This document shows, piece after piece, positions 23,916-36,400 of a stretch of 64,000 bases of DNA (positions within the stretch are counted from its first letter, which is position 1; the number at the start of each line of letters is the position of its first letter). Source of the stretch: Phalacrocorax aristotelis (Eukaryota > Chordata > Aves > Suliformes > Phalacrocoracidae); assembly GCF_949628215.1 (NCBI RefSeq), contig NC_134279.1:80779330-80843329 (forward strand). Direction: 5' to 3'. The notes beneath the pieces are model-generated. The model searched no databases, was not told the DNA's origin, and was given only the letters and a program-made list of their open reading frames with translations. Position numbers and translations under genes: made by a program.

Positions 23916-26900
23916 GTCTTCAGTTAGGTGTCGGAACAACTGACTTCATCCCCTCATGTTGCAAAGGAAAAACAAAAGCTGGTGATGGACTTTTGTGCTT
24001 GTAGCCACAACGAGCCTGGTGAACTGCTCAGAGGACAAAGCTGGGGTTTGTAATTACTAGCATTAGTATTTCTGCAGTTGCCAGAAGAAGCATTTGGGCC
24101 TCCTGATGGGATCTTAGGAAATCAAGAGGACAGATTATGATTTACAGCAAAGCAAGCAGAAGAGGGAGAGACATCATCCCTGAAGGTTGGAGTGGATTTG
24201 GAAGCAGGCAGCAGCTTTAGCAACCAGCAATTATTTTTCTGAACAAAATAAGACCTTTCTTTCCCATTTGGCCCACACTGACCTCTATGTATCTTTCACT
24301 TTTTGACCTTCTGTTCCTACCCTTACAGGTACAGAAATGCAAGTACATACATCCATCTCTACACAGACTTTCTAAATCCCTCTGATATTCACTTTCCATT
24401 TTTCCAAGGGCACTTCTTGGGTTCATTAGTGCAAACCTTCGGCTCAAATGAGCAGTAGTCCTGCTATCACAAGAGTGTTATGGTAATTCTGCCATATCCT
24501 CTTGACTCACCTTTGCTGTGCTCACAGACATGTTCCTCCTTGTTCATACATCCCTTCTGCTGCCTTTTCCCCCTACCATCAGACCTCATCCTATGGAGCC
24601 TGGTACCTAACCAACTTCCTCAGGCTCACTGTGATCCTTCTTGTCCCACCCATGTCCTTGCATGGACCATTCCTCTTCCACAACCTATGCCAACCTCCAT
24701 CCCACAAACTACCCCCTGACTGCCAGACAACACCCCAGTTCACCGCAAAACATGACCTGCTAAGAGGCCTCTGCAAAGACCAGGCACCCAAATTACACCA
24801 CAAAGCCACATGAGAAAAACATGGATGGTGGTGTAGATCTATAAAGAAAAGGACAAAAAATTATAGCTGCTGTACATCCGAGGAGCCTCCTTATTCCAGG
24901 TGACACTTTGGTTCATTACCTGTCTGCAGAAGAAGCACTGTGCTCCTTCAAGGTATATGACACCTCCTTGATGACCTCAACTAACTACCAATTTTAGGGG
25001 CATAAGGACTGAACAGTGTACAAAACATTGTACAAAATTATTCAGATTGGTCATTTATTGCTGAAGCAGGATTTTGTTCTACACAAAACAGTGGTTGTCT
25101 TTTTTGATCCTTTATTCCATGTCAGTTGATCAAACTTCGCCAAAGGCAACAATCCCACTGGATAAAAGTAAGGCTATTTCGGATTTCTTTTCAGGAGTAA
25201 AACGATTATGTGCAGTCAGAACTCTTTGCAGGAAGCACCTGATTTCAGAGAATTGCCTGGTTTTTAAATAGAAAATTTATGAGAAAACAGAAGAAGAACG
25301 GTGTGATATTACACATTCCATCTTTGACACTGATGTTTTCTCCTATGGAGCAAACTTTCATGATAACACAGATGCTGCTTCATACAAATATCTATATCTA
25401 AAGATTGAAACAAGGATAAACACAGCCATCTTTCCTCTTTTTTTGCACCTGGCCTGTGATTTGCGAAGTCAGTTTACAGTTTTGAACTATATGCAGAGAA
25501 TTGCACCAGTAAACCCCTAGTGGACCCATTCAACACCTACCTTTGCTAGCAACCTTACTCTGAAATGAAAATAAAACTCAGTAATATGTGATATTTTGTT
25601 CTTCCATCCTAGATCTTAGGATTCAACTGGATTAGTTTTTTGCTATTTTCTTCTCTGGAGTTCCTAGCCCTGAGGCAGCTGCATTTCTGCACTGTTTACA
25701 GATTGCAAAATACTTCAGGTTCCTTCAAGTTAAAAAGCATGATGTCCTACTCCTTAGTCTTTTCTGCCTGCCCCATCTCTCAAGGCCCTTCATGCCATGC
25801 TCACCAGTGCAGTACAAGATGTTGCTCATGAGAAGGCGATGCTAATCCAAGAGTAAAGCTGTGGGGTTAAGCATTGCAAAGATTGGGAAGTACAGAGATA
25901 GGTTCTCTGGACTGTGCAATAGGGCCACCTAACACTGTCACTGAACATTGGCCCTGCCACCCTGGTAGCTGAAATCCCTCCTACGTGGTGGGCTCGGGAG
26001 GCAGGGCTGTATGAACACCTGATCCCACCTGGTGGTCTGGAGCTCTGCAAGAGCCAGGGAGATGAGGAGCTCAGGGGAGTTTTAACCTTCTAATAAGGTG
26101 CTCCAACATGGAGAAGGGCAAGCGGTCTTGTTCCCTTCCAGACATCTTTTAGGAGAATCAAGTTTTGTAAGCAGAAAATGAACATTTTTCTGGAGCTAGG
26201 CTTTATGATGTGTTTTTATTATCCACCTGGTGAACTCCACATCATGCAAAAAGGGGACAGCCCATCACACCTTCTCATGTTCAATGTAAAGTTATTGGGA
26301 AATCCGAAAGAGCAGAGCACTGGTGTCCCCTCCTGTATGTATCTGCTGCGTTCTAATGTCTGCTAGATAGTCTGGAGAAGAAGCCAGCCCTGAATATATC
26401 GTTGCCTGGAATTACAGAGAGGATGGGTGGAGCTTTCTTATTTGGTTTATTTTGGGGTGTTGTTGGATTGGTTTTGGGTTTTTTTCTCTTTTGAAAGAAG
26501 CTGAAGTGATGAGCTATTATTTAGAGCTGGCCCTTTGCCAGCCTGCGATTTCAGAACTCCAAACAGCCTGGAGGTTAAGCTCAGGAGAGAGGAAGTCTTA
26601 TGCTTTCACTCAAACAAATGAACACTAGTGCTGTTGCCTGGCTTTCTGGCTTCTGGGAGAAAAAGAAAAGTAGTGGGAGGGGTGGTGATTTAGTCTGGAT
26701 TGTTCCACCACTGCAGTGGAGTCAGCAAGATCATGTTTAAGTGATGTCTCTCACTCCCTTCCCTGGCACAGTTCATATGCCAGTGCTTCAGAAGCAGCAC
26801 AGTCTCAAGGAATGAGATGGGTCTTCATGATTAAGTGCTTTAAAAATTAATTTTCGAGTGATTCTAAAAGGAAAAAAAGACGACTTTTAACACTCAGACA

Positions 26901-29763
26901 GTGTCATGGGCTATTTTTGGATATTAAAATCCCAAGCCAGTTTGTCCCATGAACAGCAGTAAGATGGTCTAGGTGGAATTTAAGCCCTTTGAACATAGTT
27001 CTCTCATTCTATTCAGTGTCTCTCTCCAAGCTGAAACCTGGCAACAGCAGCGGTGATAACACATGGGCAACTCTACTGCCTAACAGGGGTCTTTCTTGCC
27101 CTTCATTCTGGGTTCTGATGATGTCAGACCACAGGGGAAATTCCCTCTGTGTAGCACTTGTCACATCTGATCCAGTGAATCTGCAAGTAGGAATACATTA
27201 AATTAATTATGTGGATGTGGAAACACCAATGTGGGATGGGGGAGCATTACAAAGCTCTACCACAGATGTGATCTGTGGTTGTGATCACATCACATAATGT
27301 CTTCTCTTCATCTCTTCATAAATATTTAGGTGTAGATTTACTGCGGAAGATTAAGCATGCTTTTCCTGATGTTCCTCCAAACATTCCTGCTCTGTTGCTG
27401 TGCATACCCTCTGCTTCAGACACATGCAGGCAGTTTTTCTCCCTCTTGCTTAACAGGACTCTCAGATTTCAGGGGCACAATGAAACATGATCACCTCTGT
27501 ATCCTCCAGGCCTTCACTTCAGCAAACTGACATGAGCCTGGGGAATAGATGAAGAGGATCTGGGGTTGAAACACAGTCTGGAAAGCACCAAGTGGCATAA
27601 CAAGCACCTCTTTCATCATAAATGTATCTGGAAACTACAGGATTTTTTGTTAAGCAGATATTGTGGATACTCTCTGCTTCTCACGCACGCTTCCCTGGTG
27701 ATCACAGATTGGAAGTGTAGTGACCACGGATGGGAAGAGTTTTGGTTCCAGAAATGAAAAAGAGATGTGATTACTTTTTGCTAATTATTGAACTCATAAT
27801 AAAATAGGTAATACACCCATGTCTGGACTCCCAGAGTGACATGTAGAATTAGCATTGCAAGGAGGTGACATGCTAGATGGGGTAATGCCTACAAAAATTT
27901 CCTTGGGGTCTTCACTTTGACAAACATATTTAATTAAACATTCTGGATATATAAAAAGTTCATCAACTGAACTAAAATACTCTGTGAACCAAAATATATA
28001 GAAAATAAAGGGGTTTGGTATCTCGCTTTGTTTACTCTGGGTGAAACTGGAAGTCTTCTATTTGTTTGGATTAGTATTAGTGTCAGTGAACGTAGAGAAC
28101 TGCTAGTCTTGACTCATCAGTGGTTTCCAGCTGCAGTCCATGGAGCCCTCCGGTCAGTGTGGGAAAGATCCTCACCTATTGTAAGTCAGCTAAAATTCAT
28201 AACACAGATGCTTCTAACTCCACTAATGTAATTTTACAGCTGTGCAAGCTGGAGAAAGTTGGATGTCATAAGGTCCAGATGCTCAGCTGGTGCAAGCTGA
28301 TAGTAGTCCATTTCAACGTCAGCAGACTTGGCTGCCTCTCCTTGGCTGCACCAGGAAAGATCTCATCATTTGCCTTCGTGTAGATCTTTGTACTTGCAGC
28401 TATTCAACCCAACATGTTTAATCAAGGAGCCACATCTGTCAGGCAGACAAGACTCTGCTGCAGAGTGCATCTAAGGTCAATGTTACCTAAGCAATGGTCA
28501 ATCAATCAGACGCTCAAGTTGGCAGTCCTGATTCTCATAGTACCAGTGAAGTCCATAGCTTTGTGTACGTTTCAGTGTTCCTATATCCGAAGGACTGGAT
28601 GCAAAGAGCATGGCACAAAGCCAAATGCTCTGCCTTTTTTTTTTTTGGACAAAAGGTATGCGAGTGAGAGAGGATGTTGGAGGGTGCTTGAGGATTTCTG
28701 CCTTAAGCTGCCCTGAAGCACAGGCTGAACAAATGAGCAAGTTTGTTCTGAACCAGCCAGACTATAGTGCCTCCGACACATTGCATCATTGCTTCTAACA
28801 CAGGGGCTTCTACAGCGGAAAAAAGTTTTTTAGTGAAGTAATTTTTTGGTAGAACTTTAATTTTCCCCAGCAAATTTCTTTCTGGTGACAAAAACCCCTT
28901 CTCTGGAACATGCTACAGAGTCTTCTGTAGGCAGTTAACACATGCAGACAAGTAGGTTCCTTGTGATTTGTGGAAGAAAATTGTTTCTCAGAATGGGAAA
29001 CTTGGGAGGATAATAGTCTGATTCACTTGCTCTGAATCACCACCTGCAGCCCTTTAACCCCCCTCCACTGGCCAAAGGAAGTTAGGCTTCTAATTATGAA
29101 CCTAGCCAAAGTGGCCCACAGGTATTGGGGTGGCACATAACAAAAGATGACCTCCAGCCCTGGTCACACATGGCCTCAGTCTCTAAAATATGAAGAAACA
29201 CAAAAGAAAAATGGTGAAAGCACAAGTTTCTGAGAAGAGACAAGGTTGTATCCCAAGTGGGTTGTAAATTGGCTGAGCAATGCTTACCTTACCCACCTCA
29301 CATTGGGTAAGGCCATAGCTAATGGATCAGTTCCTGCACCAACATCCACCTTAGTTCAGTATTCACCATCCCAGTACCAACTGTTGTTCAAATCACCCTT
29401 CTCACATCCTTTGGGGTTTGTGGGCAGGGCAACATACCTCCAAAATGGTCTCGTTTTACTGCAAAAAATACTGTAGTCTTCTTGGGCAAAAGCCTCACTA
29501 GATTTGCTGCACAGAAAGCTCCAGGACAGTCATCCTGGGGAGGAAATGGCTTGTGAAGAGGGTGGTATCAAATCAGGCAGCACACGATTGTGTTTGGAGA
29601 GGATATTGTGAGTGCGTGCCAGTCCTCAGACCTGATACACCTGGGATGCTGGGACCCAGCCAAACTGGCTAATGGCCCCAAGAAGATGTAGAAATGATAA
29701 CTGGAGCTTTGGGACCTAGCTGAACTGGAAGGGTTGTCAAGCAGGGTTGGTGCTTGTGGTTGA
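23916..29763. other. Unique non-coding DNA
   Basis: No gene supported. Overlapping short frames are present throughout, with no recognised domain. Landmarks are a T/G-rich stretch near 26440-26490 and a T12 run at 28635-28646. The segment 24480-24813 is C-rich on the plus strand and opens two proline-rich frames, which I take as a composition effect. Confidence 0.55.
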
Positions 29764-29911
29764 GTCACCATCCCTGGAGGCATTTAAAAGATATCTAGAC
29801 GTGGTGCTTAGGGACATGGTTTAATGGTAGACTTGGCAGTGCTGGGTTAACAGCTGGACTCGATGACCTTAGGGGTCTTTTCCAACCTAAATGATTCTAT
29901 GGTTGTATGAA
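29764..29911 (+). mobile_element. CR1 LINE 3'-end fragment
   Basis: The sequence contains CATCCCTGGAGGCATTTAAA, CTTAGGGACATGGTTTAATG, GTAGACTTGGCAGTGCTGGG, GGACTCGATGACCTTAGGGG and TTTTCCAACCTAAATGATTC, ending in TGTATGA. This is the 3' end of a CR1 subfamily that differs from the copy at 12.6 kb in the GTGGACTTGGCAGTGCT block. It is truncated to about 150 bp. Confidence 0.93.
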
Positions 29912-32900
29912 AAGGTCCATGAAGGCTGCCGCCTCCCTGCCTCACCAGCCCGGGATTATCCCACAAAGGACATGGGGCCCAGGCATCAAAGGCTCCAGCC
30001 CACCTCACAGAGAGCTCTGAGCAGACTAGCTAGAGCCCAGTTTTAGAGCAACTTCTCCCTTTACCATTTATCTGTCAGTGGAAAATGCTGTTTGACAAGG
30101 ATGGTGCCTCTGGCTCATCTCTGAATTTCTGCATTACCTGTAGGTGAAGGTGCTGCTCTTTTCTCATAGGTCCGACAGTGACTACTCATCAGTTATGCAG
30201 CTTGCAATTATCAACACACTGTTCACTTGTGTATCAGAGAAAGTAACCACACCATAAAAACTGGATCCAAGCCAGCAGTTGGTGCTGGTTCCTCTGAAAG
30301 GCAACTGTCATATTTGCACCCAGGCAGAGCAGAAAATACCATGCTGTCAAAAAAACCAGCTCCAGATTGCAATTCCTTTACATACAAAGCTTTGGTACAC
30401 GCTAAACAAAAGCTACAATTTGTGGGTGGGCATAGTTGTCTAAAGCTGATTCTGATTTGGTTTTGGCTTAAAAAAGATCATAAAGAAACACCAAGCCAGA
30501 AGAGCCAGTAGTAAAGAAAGGCAGGGTAAGCATCTCTGTGCCAAGAAAGAGAGGGGTGCTACTGAAAGCTTCTGTGGGAGCAGAAAAAGAAAAGCCCTGT
30601 GTTTCCCCCTCTCTGTCGCAAAAACCCTGAGTCACCCAACACAGAACCATCATAGTGATGAGTTTTGCTCTGCTTTAAGGGGAACTAGGGGAAAAGGATA
30701 CCTAGGTGGGAGTACACCAATTTGTCATCTCACCCCAGCTCCTCCTTCCAGCTCTGAGACTATCACACATGCAGCCTTCAGCTTCTTATAGTGCTTTGGT
30801 TCTTTCCTGAAGTTACACTAATGGTACGACACTACCAGAAAATTACCAAAACTGTACCAAGATCTCATCCCACAAGACCATAGAAGGGGCAGAAAGGGCA
30901 GGAAGGACTGCTTTAAAGACCTTGCAGTCTACTCAGACAGGAGGGAGCAGGAAGGCCTGGGCATATGGCAAGTCAGCAGAACAAGCTTGATGATTTCCCC
31001 CCTGACTGATGCTCAATATATTGAGCTAGGAAGCTCAATATATAAAGCGAGCTTCCCTTGCCAGGGTAGGACAACTCATCTCTAGCTGGTGGGAACAGTT
31101 GCACCAACCAGATACAACAGGAATAGTTTCCGGCTTCAATTTGCATTCCAAGCTAGTTTCAGCATATTAACTCTGAAATCTTCACTCAGCTTTAATTATT
31201 GCTAATCAAGTTAGACTCTATGTGCTAACTACAAATCTACCGTGCCAGATCCTTATGTAAGAGCAGGGTTTGCATGCCCTGATGTAGGCCAGATGTTTTC
31301 TGCAGTGCGTCAAAGAAAAAAATCCTAAAATGCATCTCCATCTACTGAAAGTATGTTTTATCCACATCTGTTGAAAAGATTAATGAGTCCTCTTGAACTT
31401 GGTTTACTGCAATTCAGATTTGTAAATCACAAACATTCTTTTTTTCCCAAGTATTTAACAAATTTTTAAAAGGTACCGTTGAGTTTTTAGAAGCAGTAAA
31501 ACTAACCAGCTTGAAAGAGGAAACCTGGCTGAAAGTGAAATCTAACCTCAGAAGAGAACTTCAGAACAATCAAAAGTTTTATTCCAAGGCTCTCCAGGTT
31601 AATCTGTATTTTGATGCTTTCAGCATTGCCGTCTGAAAAATGCAAAAGTAGGGCAGGGCTACAAAATACTCCTCCAGCTGGGATGACAGTGGGAAAGCTT
31701 GCATATCCTTTCCCTTTCCCAGACACAATACTCGACCATTCAGCCAGGGTGTCAGTCACCCATGCTTGTATGTCAGCACTTCTTCAACTTTTTGTCACTG
31801 AACCCTTCCCAGCAAATAAAAATGTTTCTGCTGGGCTTGCTGATGTCCTAGACCTGACCCAGACTTTAAGGGCATTACCCTGTGTTTTATATTGTCCTCA
31901 AGTTCCTCTTTGCAGTGACTCCCAGTAGACTTTAGTTAGATGACGATGGAATGAGCAGGAACTGTTGAGGAGGAGCAGATGTTATTTAAATCTCCACAAG
32001 ATTTGTCACCTTTGGACCATGCAATCATTGCCCATTTAGCTGTGTGGTCTCTGTGCCTTCATTCACTCTGCCTTCTCTCTTGAGCTGTTCTAACTGGAAA
32101 GAAGGTGAAAGGTGCCCATACCAAGAATTGAGCTGTCTCTGTATTCAAACGATCCAGGGCTAACAGCCAAGCAGTCACAGCAGTATGGACATCTCCCATC
32201 CCTGTGTATGGACACAGAGGGAGGCAAAGACTTCTGGAGTGAAGCTCAAGCTACTGGAAGAGAAGAATCTGATGAGAATCAACAGTAACTTCAGGAAGAC
32301 AGACCAGAAGCTGGGGGAAAATCGTAAACAATGAGGCTATTTAGGAACTGGCTGTGATTTTATGACCAAATCAGACAGAATCTGTCTTTCATTTTGCTAC
32401 ATCTGCCTGGCTGGGTCTTTTTCAAGGTCTTTTTTCATGCTCTTTTGAGAAGGCACCCCTGAGGTCACAGGGGTCATGTAACCATCCAGGGGGTCCTGGC
32501 ACAGGTACAACTATGCCCTGTACTGGGGAGGGAGGAGGAAGAGCCTCTGTGTCTGCATCTGTCAGACCAACACCTGCCACCAAACAGAAGACAGAAAACG
32601 TAAAAAGGGAGGCTTGTTCCCTGTTTGTCCTTCCACAGTAAGTAAATCCATGCTTCCCTGTAGTGAGCCAGGTGAGTATTTTGTCAAAGCCAACAGTTCC
32701 TAGGTTTTGATTTAACACAAGAGGCTGTGTCAGATCTCAGAGTAAAACAGAACAACCCCAAAGTAGCACCAGTAAAGAAACCAGCACCAAAGCAGAGTGT
32801 GTTGCACTGACAGAGAGCATAACTGCTCAGCCGTGTAATAGCAGGTGTTTCTGTTGATATAGGTTCTGTTTGTTGCAGTTGGAGACACAACTTGAGACTA

Positions 32901-33386
32901 CAGAAATCCTTATTCTCCATAGTTCCAGTATTGTATTCAGTTTAGTTTCTATTAATGAGATAAGAGACAGCCACTGACTTGAGGCGGCTGGGAGTAGAGC
33001 ATAAATGCCCATCTCAACATAAATCTTCAAGCATGCTTCTGAGTGCTGAGATGAAGCTGAGTAGCCCTGGAAAATAAGGATGAGGATTTGGGGGCTCTGA
33101 GGTCTGTTCCAGACTCAGCAGGTGAGTTTGAGTGAGAATCATCAGTTTGCATAGTGCAAGTTAGTCACCCTCAGACCTCTTTAGCATCCATGAAAAGCTA
33201 TATAGACATAGTAGAGGGTGATGCATCTCCTCCTAAACTGAATTACAGTCAGTCTGTCAGATGAATTTTCCCCTGGAGGCACTACTTTCTCCTTTTTTAC
33301 TGTAATGGAAGGTCACAGTGGCTGGCTTAGAGTGAGACATCTCATCTTCGATTTCTAAGAGTTAAGGGAGATGAATATTCCCCATG
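29912..33386. other. Unique non-coding DNA
   Basis: No gene recognised. A perfect 16-bp palindrome with a partial repeat lies at 31011-31043. The region around 32422-32718 has a 98-codon minus-strand frame without any domain. Otherwise nothing is visible. Confidence 0.55.
31011..31043. repeat. Perfect 16-bp palindrome plus repeated half
   Basis: GCTCAATATATTGAGC at 31011-31026 is its own reverse complement. Eleven bases of it (GCTCAATATAT) recur at 31033-31043 after a short spacer. It could form a small cruciform or be a paired binding site. No protein assignment is possible from sequence alone. Confidence 0.85.
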
Positions 33387-33465
33387 TAACCTCTCTTTGG
33401 TGTCGTATCTGTAAAATGAGAATAATGATTCTGTGCAACTCTGGGAAGCTTCAACAGTGAATGGT
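33387..33465 (+). mobile_element. MIR-like SINE fragment
   Basis: TAACCTCTCTTTGGTGTCGT followed by ATCTGTAAAATGAGAATAAT matches the MIR segment 'taacctctctgtgcctcagtttcctcatctgtaaaatgrgaataat' with a short deletion. Only this 3' half is recognisable and it is old. MIR is an amniote-wide tRNA-derived SINE mobilised by L2-type LINEs. Confidence 0.6.
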
Positions 33466-36400
33466 TGAAGGCACTAAGAAAGCCTTATGGGAGAATGTGA
33501 AATTCTTTATAATGATGCATGTCACCCCAGCTTTCATAAAGCCAGATAAATCTTTGCTCATGATATTTGATCTCATCAGTAGGTTTGCAAAGCAAGATAC
33601 CCAGGACTGCAGTGAGCAGGAGTGCTTGGCCAGGAAAGCAGGGCTGCTGAGCAGCTGTGCTGTGGTGCATCATTCAGAGCCAGCCTGGAGGGACAGAATA
33701 TTATTGTCAGATGAATGGTGGGAGGTAGTGGGGATCTTACAGAGCAGCTCTTCTCCAGGTAGTCCCTGCCTCTGCTGACTCTGCTCCCTGGAGCCTATCT
33801 TGAGGGGAGTCTTCAAGTCCTCCTTTAATTAAGGCACTGATTTAGGAGATCACCTAGCACTCACTTTGCCCCTATTGGGACATCATTCCTCCAGTCTTGA
33901 ACTGGTGGGGGAGAACCAGAGCAGCCCATCTGCCCCTTTGCCAGTCTGCTCACCCACTCCCGTTGCTGCCAGGGGTTTCTGCCCCTCAGCTAGAGAGCAG
34001 TGTATTTGGGGCATCTTCTCTGGGAAGAGGAGTGGGGAGCGCAGCTGGAAGGGCTGGTTGAAGGTGAGTTGGGTTGCCAAGGGACAAGAAGGCTGCCCCG
34101 ATTTTGGCCAGACATACCTTGCTTCAGCTGCCTTCTGTCCACAGCAACCTGTAAGGTGATTTTACTAATGTGTTCCCTTGGAGGATGCAGCTGCAAGTTT
34201 TCTGACTTTAGAGCCATTCTTGTTTACGCCTTTGTCAATGCAGAGAGGCAGGGATGGTGTGGATGAAACCCAAGGGAAACCCTCTGCTCATATCCTACCC
34301 TGAAATGATAGGAAGGTCAAAGCCAGTTTCCCTGCATCCGCCAGAGTCACCCCCCTTTCCCATCCCTCCCCCCTGCTCTGGGGACATACAAACCACCCAT
34401 GCCAGAGTCCCAGGGTTCATCAAAATGTTTCTGAGGAACAAATTTTCTACTGCAAGAAGCCAGATTGCACAAACAGGCAGATGTTTGCAAGCAAATGTCC
34501 CAAGGAAGATTAAAATCCCAAGACACATTTTTTTCATAGCTCACATCTCCACTGCTGTCAGGATGCTTGGGTTGCTCACTGGAGACAAAATATATGGAAA
34601 TGACCAGCAGAGACAATAAGAGGTGGAAATTTCCAAATGATGCCTTCGTCCATGTTGAGAGGTGAGGTTTGTTTGTAGGGAAAAACAAGGGAATGATCCG
34701 TATTCATCAGGAGTGCAGCAGTGCTCTGAAATCCCACCAGAGGCTGGCGCCTTGATATCCATAGGAGCAATGAAAGTCTGCTCCTAATCTGAGAACAGGT
34801 AGATAAAATATTATCATCCAGAAGAGAAAAGGACCTTGCTGCACTCCTGCATCTGATTTGGGTCAGACAGTGGGGACAACCCACCTCAGCCATCCAAGAT
34901 GGCTACAGCCACTTGTGTCCCTTTTTGATAACCTTCTTTTATTTTTGTCATGTACCCTTGTTCAAGACAGCACTCCAGCTTTTCTTTGCTCAAAGGGAGT
35001 TCTAGGACACACGTCAAAGCATTTATGCTTTACCATCCCTTCCTTGTAACCTCCCACCCAAAGAATTATCTGTCAATAAATCTCTAACAACCCAGCAGAC
35101 TGAAACACCTTTCAAGTCTCCAGGGTTTACCTCCAGATTGGGCTTTGCGATATGTCCTGAAATCCAGGAAAGCAAGACTGGAATAAGTGGCTAAGGGCTT
35201 CTTCTAAAGATCTTCTAAAGATCCTTGTAAAGTCATACAACTAATACACAATCGTCCTTGCATCCTAACACATACTCTAAAACTAGCATTTTTGTTATTT
35301 GCACATACATGCTTACAGCGCAGTTATATGAATTCCCCAGTTCCTCAGTCCCACAAGCCAAATAGAGTTGATTTTCCCACCAGCTGCATGGGCTGTCTGT
35401 GCAAGAGAAGCACAGTAGTGTAATACAGATGTAGAGCCATGGATCTCTCACAACAGAGGATGTTCTTTCCCAGCATGAGCATGAAAATTCAACTGTGCAT
35501 TCCCATTTTGGCCCTCCTTTTTCCCACGTGCATTTAGGACACAGGCCCTTATTTGGGGCTGGTTTTCAGTTTTCAGCTCCCTGGTTCTAAGTAGTGCCAC
35601 CTTAGCCAGCACCTCTCATGCTGATGGATTAACCGAGACCTCCTGAACTTGGCACAGTTGCTTTTGATTCTTCTGTCCTGTGACAGTCTATATTCCTGCA
35701 GAAAAAGGGGTACAGCTGTTAAAGCTAGAAACAATCCCTGCAAGTGCTGCAGATCTTTCTTCTGCAAAAGTTCTCTACTTCAGTTCTTTCCACATGGTTT
35801 AGAGTTCTTCAGCTTCTGCACATTTCTTTTTTTGCACCTGATGCTCCCATCCCTCTACAACTGCAAAGTTTTCCCATGGCTTCAGGCAGAAGAAATTGCA
35901 AAAATATTTTATTTAGCCTCTGAGGAGACTGGCAAAAATTATGTCCAAGATGGCTTCATAAACAGGGTCAGAGAACAGTTGTACCCGATAAGCCAGCCTT
36001 GGCATAACTATTTATTTCAGCAGATATGAGCCTGCGATTCTAGTTACGTAGTCATTATGCAAAGGACTGCGTGAGACCTTGATGACTCACACTCAGTACT
36101 TTCAATCACCCCATGAGCTAATCTCTTGATACCATTGCCTAAACAAAACTAGTTTTCATTTCACTGCATATAATGCAATTCATTAATGTCACTAGACCAC
36201 ATATTGGCTGAGGAAACAGCTCCCATGGATTTTGGAAGGGACTCTGGACTGCAGTCTTTGGCCTGTCTGTCTACCTGTTGTCTTTCCAAACAAGCTTGGG
36301 ATAGACAACCCAGGCAAGCAATCAAGTGCCCAGTTACTGGGGTGAGACTGCCTGGAACCTTACATGAAATATCCTTGGGGGGAGTCTGAAGCTCGAAGCC

